64,000 nucleotides of DNA from Caldilineaceae bacterium (GTDB lineage: Bacteria; Chloroflexota; Anaerolineae; Caldilineales; Caldilineaceae). How positions within the stretch are numbered: position 1 is the first letter of the stretch; every line of letters begins with the position of its first letter. Both the position numbers and the translations under genes were made by a program. Below the pieces are notes generated by a model. It made no database searches and was not told where the DNA came from. It was given only the letters and a program-made list of their open reading frames with translations. The stretch spans positions 22,172-86,171 of the forward strand of contig JALHQH010000017.1 of the NCBI GenBank assembly GCA_022842065.1. Direction: 5' to 3'. This document shows positions 60,070 to 64,000 of this stretch, piece after piece.

Positions 60070-60105
60070 ACGCCACGAGCACACAATGCTGGTGGCGTTT
60101 TTATT
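60070..60105 (+). terminator. Intrinsic terminator before the GNAT gene
   Basis: ACGCCAC-G-AGCA pairs with TGCT-G-GTGGCGT (60070-60098) around a 5-base loop, followed by TTTTATTT. It ends the small-ORF transcript and lies 122 bases before the acetyltransferase start. Confidence 0.75.
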
Positions 60106-60227
60106 TCTCTGCCCCTTTTTCCGGTAACCCCAGCAAACAATGATATGTTGTGAACCACCCACGGAGCAGGAGCGCGCCTACGCTTGTCTTGCCAAACGCA
60201 TACCTATCCCATGACAAAGGAGCCTGA

Positions 60228-60803
60228 ATGACCGAAAACGCGCAACTTACAATCGATAATACAACTGTCCCAACCTTAACCACGGCACGGCTAGTGCTGC
60301 GTGATTTACGCCCAGCGGATGCCGCCGACGTGTTGATTTTTCGTGGCGATCCCTATGTGCAGCGCTTCAATTCGGAACCGTTAAAAAGTGTGGAAGAAGC
60401 GGCCACCTTTATCGAGGAAGCACGGGCGGGGAGTGCCGCCGGCCAATGGTATGGCTGGGCCATTACCCTGGCGGGACAAGATCGGGTCCTCGGTGGTGTC
60501 AGTCTGCACGCCTGGGACAAATACCATCGCCGTGCCGAAGTGGGCTATGATCTCGCCCATGCCTTTTGGGGGCAGGGCATCGGCAGCGAAGCGGTGCGTG
60601 CCGTGCTCCACTATGGCTTTACCGCACTCGACCTCAACCGGATTGAAGCTGCGACGATTGCGGATAACCATGAATCGGTAAAGCTGCTGCGTAAACTCGG
60701 CTTTCACCTAGAAGGCATCCGCCGCGGCTATTCGTGGGAAGACGAGGGCACCTTCCACGACAGCGCGATGTTTGGCCTGCTGCGCAATGAGTTTATACAT
60801 TAG
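60228..60803 (+). CDS. GNAT acetyltransferase, RimJ/RimL type
   Basis: A 191-aa enzyme transferring an acetyl group from acetyl-CoA to an amine (protein N-terminus, antibiotic or metabolite). The RimJ/RimL pattern is present: TARLVLRDLRPADAADVLIF near the N-terminus, RAEVGYDLAHAFWGQGIGSE with the acetyl-CoA-binding QGIGSE loop, then ALDLNRIEAATIADNHESVK and LLRKLGFHLEGIRRGYSWED. Length is normal. AAAGGAGCC lies 6 bases before the ATG. The TAG stop (60801-60803) belongs to the left end of MITE copy 2, adding about two residues beyond the usual family end (LLRNEF). The substrate is unknown. Confidence 0.9.
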   Translation: MTENAQLTIDNTTVPTLTTARLVLRDLRPADAADVLIFRGDPYVQRFNSEPLKSVEEAATFIEEARAGSAAGQWYGWAITLAGQDRVLGGVSLHAWDKYHRRAEVGYDLAHAFWGQGIGSEAVRAVLHYGFTALDLNRIEAATIADNHESVKLLRKLGFHLEGIRRGYSWEDEGTFHDSAMFGLLRNEFIH

Positions 60804-60990
60804 TACAGTGTCAGCGAAATTCTGCTAGTTTAGCCACGGAGTGGCGGCAGAAGGTAGCCCAGCCTTTTAAGGCTGGCGTCCTGGACCCGCAGGTTGAAAC
60901 CTGCGGCTACCGTCTGCCGTCACTCCGTGACTCGATCCGCGCGGCGGGCCAACTTGTTAAACTGTCAGAATTTCTCTGACACTGTACTAG
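60800..60990. mobile_element. YTAG-ended MITE, copy 2
   Basis: A 191-base element with left end TTAGTACAGTGTCAGCGAAA and right end the complement of CTAGTACAGTGTCAGAGAAA. Bases about 60820-60920 are nearly identical to copy 1 (36821), including GCCACGGAGTGGCGGCAGAA and the CCGCAGGTTGAAACCTGCGG centre; the right half has a different sequence insert. It has no coding capacity. The left end forms the stop codon of the GNAT gene. Confidence 0.85.
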
Positions 60991-61044
60991 ACGGCAAAAA
61001 TAAATTGTTACTACGTTCAACCACCAAAAAGGAAAAAGACGAAA

Positions 61045-61875
61045 ATGACGACACCCCAATCTGGTTTTGCCGAAATCAATGGCACTGAATTTTACTATGA
61101 AATCGCCGGCGCGGGGCCACCCCTGGTGCTGATCCACGCCGGCATCTGTGACTCGCGCATGTGGGATGACCAGTTTGACCACTTTGCCGCGCACTTCCGC
61201 GTTTTGCGTTATGACATGCGCGGCTATGGGCAGACCGAACCGGTGGCTGAAACTTATAGCCACCATACCGATCTGGCCGCCTTATTGAGCCTGTTAGCGA
61301 TCGAGCGCGCCCACCTGCTCGGCTGTTCGATGGGCGGGAGCACGGCGCTCGACTTTGCCCTGGTCTACCCCGAAAAAACAGCTTCACTCATCATGGTCTG
61401 CTCTGAGCCCAGCGGCTATGAAGATGCGGAGTCTGAAGACGAAGAACTCCCAGCGGATTGGGATCAGATTGTGGAGGCCTTCAAGCGCGGTGCCTTTGCC
61501 ACCGTAGCCGCTTGGGAGGTGCATCAATGGGTCGATGGCCCCCAGCGCACGCCCGAACAGGTCGATCCGGCCATCCGGCAGAAGGTGCTGGAGATGAATA
61601 CCATTGCGCTGGAAAACGAAGCAATGGAACTCGGCGAAAATGAGCCCCTCGATCCACCCGCCTTTGCCCAACTGCAGCAGCTCCAAGTGCCAACCCTGGT
61701 CATCATCGGCGATCTCGACCAAGCGTCCATGCAACGCGCCGCCGCGGTCATGGCCGACCGGATTCCCGGTGCCCAGCGGGTTGTCATCCCGAATACCGCC
61801 CACCTGCCCAGCATGGAGCAACCGGACCAGTTTAACCAGATCGTCTTAGATTTTCTGGCGATGCAAACGGGGTAA
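61045..61875 (+). CDS. Alpha/beta hydrolase
   Basis: A 276-aa cytosolic enzyme. The N-terminal strand and oxyanion region read EIAGAGPPLVLIHAGICDSR; the nucleophile elbow is LLGCSMGGSTALDFAL (Ser in CSMGG); the acid is in VIIGDLDQASM and the His in VIPNTAHLPSMEQPD. A cap domain lies at about 135-205. The order and spacing fit haloperoxidase/3-oxoadipate enol-lactonase-like hydrolases; no substrate can be named. AAAGGAAA lies upstream of the ATG. It is located between MITE copy 2 and a TnpB element. Confidence 0.88.
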   Translation: MTTPQSGFAEINGTEFYYEIAGAGPPLVLIHAGICDSRMWDDQFDHFAAHFRVLRYDMRGYGQTEPVAETYSHHTDLAALLSLLAIERAHLLGCSMGGSTALDFALVYPEKTASLIMVCSEPSGYEDAESEDEELPADWDQIVEAFKRGAFATVAAWEVHQWVDGPQRTPEQVDPAIRQKVLEMNTIALENEAMELGENEPLDPPAFAQLQQLQVPTLVIIGDLDQASMQRAAAVMADRIPGAQRVVIPNTAHLPSMEQPDQFNQIVLDFLAMQTG

Positions 61876-61966
61876 TTTACCGAATCATACAGGAGAGAGA
61901 ATAAGTAGTTGATTTCTTGTACGTTCCTGATCATAGTTATCCACAATGCACAAAGAATATTCGGGC

Positions 61967-61995
61967 TTGACAATTCCTCGCCCAGGTTGTATAGT
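61967..61995 (+). promoter_or_regulatory. Consensus promoter of the TnpB element
   Basis: TTGACA (61967-61972), 17-base spacer, TATAGT (61990-61995). The predicted start coincides with the ATG at 62003, so the small ORF would be translated from a leaderless mRNA. Confidence 0.65.
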
Positions 61996-62002
61996 TACAA
62001 CT

Positions 62003-62179
62003 ATGGCAACTGATACAGTGACAATCAAAGTGTGGGAAGAGACGCGCAAATTGCTGCGTCTCATAAGCGCAATGACTGGGGAACAAATCTTGGAAGTTGC
62101 GCACCGGATAGCACGTGATGAATGGGAGCGAGTGCAGCATGATCAGAGCGCACAAGATCAGACTAAACCCAAAGCCTGA
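62003..62179 (+). CDS. Small TnpB-associated protein
   Basis: A 58-aa protein (MATDTVTIKVWEETRKLLRL, then MTGEQILEVAHRIARDEWER) with a strand-helix-helix layout like small ribbon-helix-helix proteins or antitoxins. The ATG at 62003 fits the predicted transcription start; the longer frame to 61946 covers the promoter and is unlikely. It overlaps tnpB by 41 bases. Similar short genes upstream of tnpB are, to my knowledge, seen in other Chloroflexota elements; here it may repress the element or assist TnpB. Function unknown. Confidence 0.6.
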   Translation: MATDTVTIKVWEETRKLLRLISAMTGEQILEVAHRIARDEWERVQHDQSAQDQTKPKA

Positions 62180-63257
62180 TCAGGAAGTTTACTTTCGCAA
62201 GGCAACAGGAACAAAGCGCTTTGTCTACAACTGGGCGCTTAACCGATGGAAGTGGGCAAAGGGGCAAGGCATAGCGATCTACGGCATGATGGCCGCAAAG
62301 AAGGATTTCAACGCCATCAAGGGGGAGCTATGCCCTTGGGTGTACGAGGTCGCCAAGGATGTCGCGGAGGGCGCGTTTGCCGATGCAGGGACAGCGCTCA
62401 AGAACTACTTTGATAGCAAGAGTGGGAAGCGCAAGGGGGCTAGAATTGGCTTCCCCAAGTTCAAATCAAAGAAGAACAAGAAACAATCTTTTCGCCTGAA
62501 CAACGATAAGTTTTGGGTAGACGGCCATGTGATCTATATCCCCAAGCTTGGCGAAGTCAACATGGCAGAGCCGCTACGATTCGACGGCAAGATCATGGGC
62601 GCGGTCGTTTCAAAGGTAGCTGATTGGTGGTACGTGTCAATTCAGGTAGACGTGGTGCATTCACCAAAGAAAGATTTCCCAAAGCAGTCAACCGGGGTTG
62701 ACGTAGGTGTAAAGGCAATGGCGACGATCTCAGATGGCAGTGAGTTTGATAACCAAAAACCACTGCGCAATGGGCTGCGTCGCCTGAAGAAATTAAGCCG
62801 AAGCCTCTCGCGCCGCATTAAGGGAAGCAATCGCTGGTGGAAAGCGAATCGAAGGGTAGCGCGCTTTCACAAGCGGATTGCCGACAAAAGGGCCGACGTG
62901 CAGCACAAGGCTAGTCACGCCATCGCATCAACCTACGCTTTCGTTGGCGTGGAAGACCTTCACATCAAGGGGATGGTCAAGAATCGGCGGTTGTCTTTTG
63001 CGATTTCTGATGTGGGTCTTGGTGAGTTTATCCGCCAGATTGAGTACAAGTCGGCTGCGTTTGGTGGACAGGTGGTCAAGGTCGGTCGTTTCTACGCCAG
63101 CAGTAAGACCTGCAACGACTGTGGCTACATCAACAAGCAGCTTGTCCTGTCAGCTCGAAAGTGGACCTGTCAGGACTGCGGCGTGATCAACCAGCGCGAC
63201 TGGAACGCCGCCAAGAATATTGAGCAAGAAGCGCTTCGCCTAGCTTGCGCTATATAA
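62139..63257 (+). CDS. tnpB: TnpB RNA-guided nuclease (IS200/IS605-type element)
   Basis: A 372-aa protein of the OrfB/TnpB family, ancestor of Cas12. The ATG at 62139 gives the typical N-terminus MIRAHKIRLNPKPDQEVYFR. The RuvC catalytic residues are visible: Asp in GVDVGVKAMATIS (about 190), Glu in FVGVEDLHIKGM (about 272), and Asp in NQRDWNAAKNI (about 355). The zinc finger TCNDCGY...WTCQDCG lies between the last two. All catalytic residues are kept, so it is likely active. There is no tnpA transposase, so the element would need one in trans. GGGAG lies 9 bases before the start. Confidence 0.93.
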   Translation: MIRAHKIRLNPKPDQEVYFRKATGTKRFVYNWALNRWKWAKGQGIAIYGMMAAKKDFNAIKGELCPWVYEVAKDVAEGAFADAGTALKNYFDSKSGKRKGARIGFPKFKSKKNKKQSFRLNNDKFWVDGHVIYIPKLGEVNMAEPLRFDGKIMGAVVSKVADWWYVSIQVDVVHSPKKDFPKQSTGVDVGVKAMATISDGSEFDNQKPLRNGLRRLKKLSRSLSRRIKGSNRWWKANRRVARFHKRIADKRADVQHKASHAIASTYAFVGVEDLHIKGMVKNRRLSFAISDVGLGEFIRQIEYKSAAFGGQVVKVGRFYASSKTCNDCGYINKQLVLSARKWTCQDCGVINQRDWNAAKNIEQEALRLACAI

Positions 63258-63350
63258 CTAGGTCGCCCGGTTGTGGCTTCGTCGGGCGTAATCGCACATG
63301 GACAGCGTGTAAGACCTCGTGCAGTTTGGGGCCGTGCTGGTTGAAGTGTG
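63230..63350 (+). ncRNA. Probable omega RNA and right end of the TnpB element
   Basis: TnpB guide RNAs overlap the 3' end of tnpB and extend to the element's right end, with the adjacent target DNA as guide. Here a hairpin CGCCCG/CGGGCG (63264-63288) follows the stop, and GGCCGTGCTGGTTGAAG at about 63330-63347 looks like a scaffold 3' end, so the guide would start near 63348. Exact boundaries are uncertain. Confidence 0.45.
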
Positions 63351-63370
63351 TACTCGTGTAATGTACAACT

Positions 63371-63940
63371 ATGTACAAGAAAAAGAAAGCAGAAACCAGC
63401 TTGACGACAAAAGAACGGCAGCAACTGATCGTCGCCCCCTTTACGGGTTATGATCCCCTGGTTGGTCGCTGGCTTTGGCTGCTGACCGACATTCGTCAGC
63501 GTACCTTAGAAGTCCTGGCCGGCATGACTGATGACAAACTGCATTGGCGACCGGACGCCGAGGCTAACACGATTGGGACATTGCTCTACCATATTGTCGC
63601 GGTCGAACTAGACTGGCTCTACGTTGAAATCCTCGAGCGGCCTGACTATGGCCCCGAAGTCACGGCCCTCTTGCCCTATGAAATGCGTGAGCCATCAGGC
63701 CGTCTGATGCCGGTGGAGAACGAGGATCTCCAGCAACACCTGGCCCGGCTAGCCGCGTCGCGCCAACTGTTGCTGGATGCCCTGCGCCCGATGACAGCGG
63801 CGGATTTCTACCGCGCCCGCCGCTTAGACCCCTATGACGTGACGCCGGAATGGGTCTTATACCACCTGATCGAACATGAAGCAGGCCACCGTGGTGAAAT
63901 TGGCGAGTTGCGCCGGCAAGCCGAATTACAAACGGCGTAA
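63371..63940 (+). CDS. DinB family protein
   Basis: A 189-aa protein with the four-helix DinB/YfiT fold. The metal-binding histidines fit YHIVAVELDWL (helix 2) and LIEHEAGHRGEI (helix 4), the conserved triad of the superfamily. Usual family members start near PFTGYDPLVGRWLW; the preceding 20 residues (MYKKKKAETSLTTKERQQ) are extra, and no ribosome site precedes the ATG. The TnpB element ends just upstream and may have replaced the original promoter and start region. DinB proteins are often thiol-dependent metalloenzymes; no substrate can be named. The last 60 bases of the window (63941-64000) show nothing. Confidence 0.8.
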   Translation: MYKKKKAETSLTTKERQQLIVAPFTGYDPLVGRWLWLLTDIRQRTLEVLAGMTDDKLHWRPDAEANTIGTLLYHIVAVELDWLYVEILERPDYGPEVTALLPYEMREPSGRLMPVENEDLQQHLARLAASRQLLLDALRPMTAADFYRARRLDPYDVTPEWVLYHLIEHEAGHRGEIGELRRQAELQTA

Positions 63941-64000
63941 CGCGGTGTCTTTTGTCGCGGGCATGCCATGGGTTGCGCGCCAAAATACACCCCGGTTAGC

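Noticed and set aside
1..64000. rRNA, tRNA or origin of replication
   Set aside because: No T-loop-type GTTCGANTC in a cloverleaf context, no rRNA wording and no DnaA-box cluster were noticed on reading both strands; a tRNAscan or cmscan run would settle it.

Overview
The window looks like a chromosome segment of an uncultured or little-studied Chloroflexota bacterium (Caldilineae/Anaerolineae-like). This is an inference from several traits: lipoprotein signal peptides ending in a Cys followed by Ala/Pro/Thr-rich linkers, very large secreted proteins built from FG-GAP, DUF11 and Calx-beta modules, many isolated ABC substrate-binding lipoproteins, BTAD-type regulators, CHAT proteins, and intergenic spaces full of palindromic elements and 7-8 bp repeat arrays. 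No rRNA or tRNA gene was recognised by eye.

Layout. 1-4004: end of an AEC transporter, a TPR protein, a FecR-like membrane protein and a GT-C glycosyltransferase. 4054-8855: an ABC importer of the branched-chain amino acid type (binding protein, LivH, LivM, LivG; no LivF). 8943-23032: two giant secreted repeat proteins on the minus strand around a creatininase-family gene. 23536-26523: CtaA, then an mnmA operon on the minus strand. 27020-33395: a CHAT-domain protein, a Tat-exported cyclase-family lipoprotein, an SDR, a small secreted protein, a sugar-type binding lipoprotein and a DUF5678-like protein. 33541-36719: an ABC-2 exporter operon behind a promoter, short leader ORF and two terminators. 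37222-43295: a membrane protein with a Cys4 tail, a Kelch-esterase lipoprotein, a toxin-antitoxin-like pair with a PIN-like protein, and an oligopeptide-binding lipoprotein.

43834-54321 is a visibly AT-richer island of three co-directional genes for exported proteins: a tail-fibre-like protein, a 1057-aa helical protein, and a 1932-aa SpvB/TcB-RHS protein whose C-terminal cargo is a YkuD-type L,D-transpeptidase with the SHGC motif. I read this as a Tc-like/polymorphic toxin locus and consider it the best candidate for an undescribed system. The right flank (54322-55258) is decayed and shows no clear immunity gene.

55259-64000: a 1508-aa cytosolic fusion of a SARP/BTAD regulator, a degenerate cyclase domain, an AAA ATPase and a family 5 peptide-binding domain; a 35-aa gene with its own promoter and terminator; a GNAT acetyltransferase; an alpha/beta hydrolase; a TnpB element with a small partner ORF; and a DinB-family protein.

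Two cross-cutting patterns stand out. Palindromic elements with YTAG ends supply the TAG stop codon of three different genes (27020, 38182, 60803). Three otherwise unrelated secreted proteins end in the same YLP[LV]V tail.
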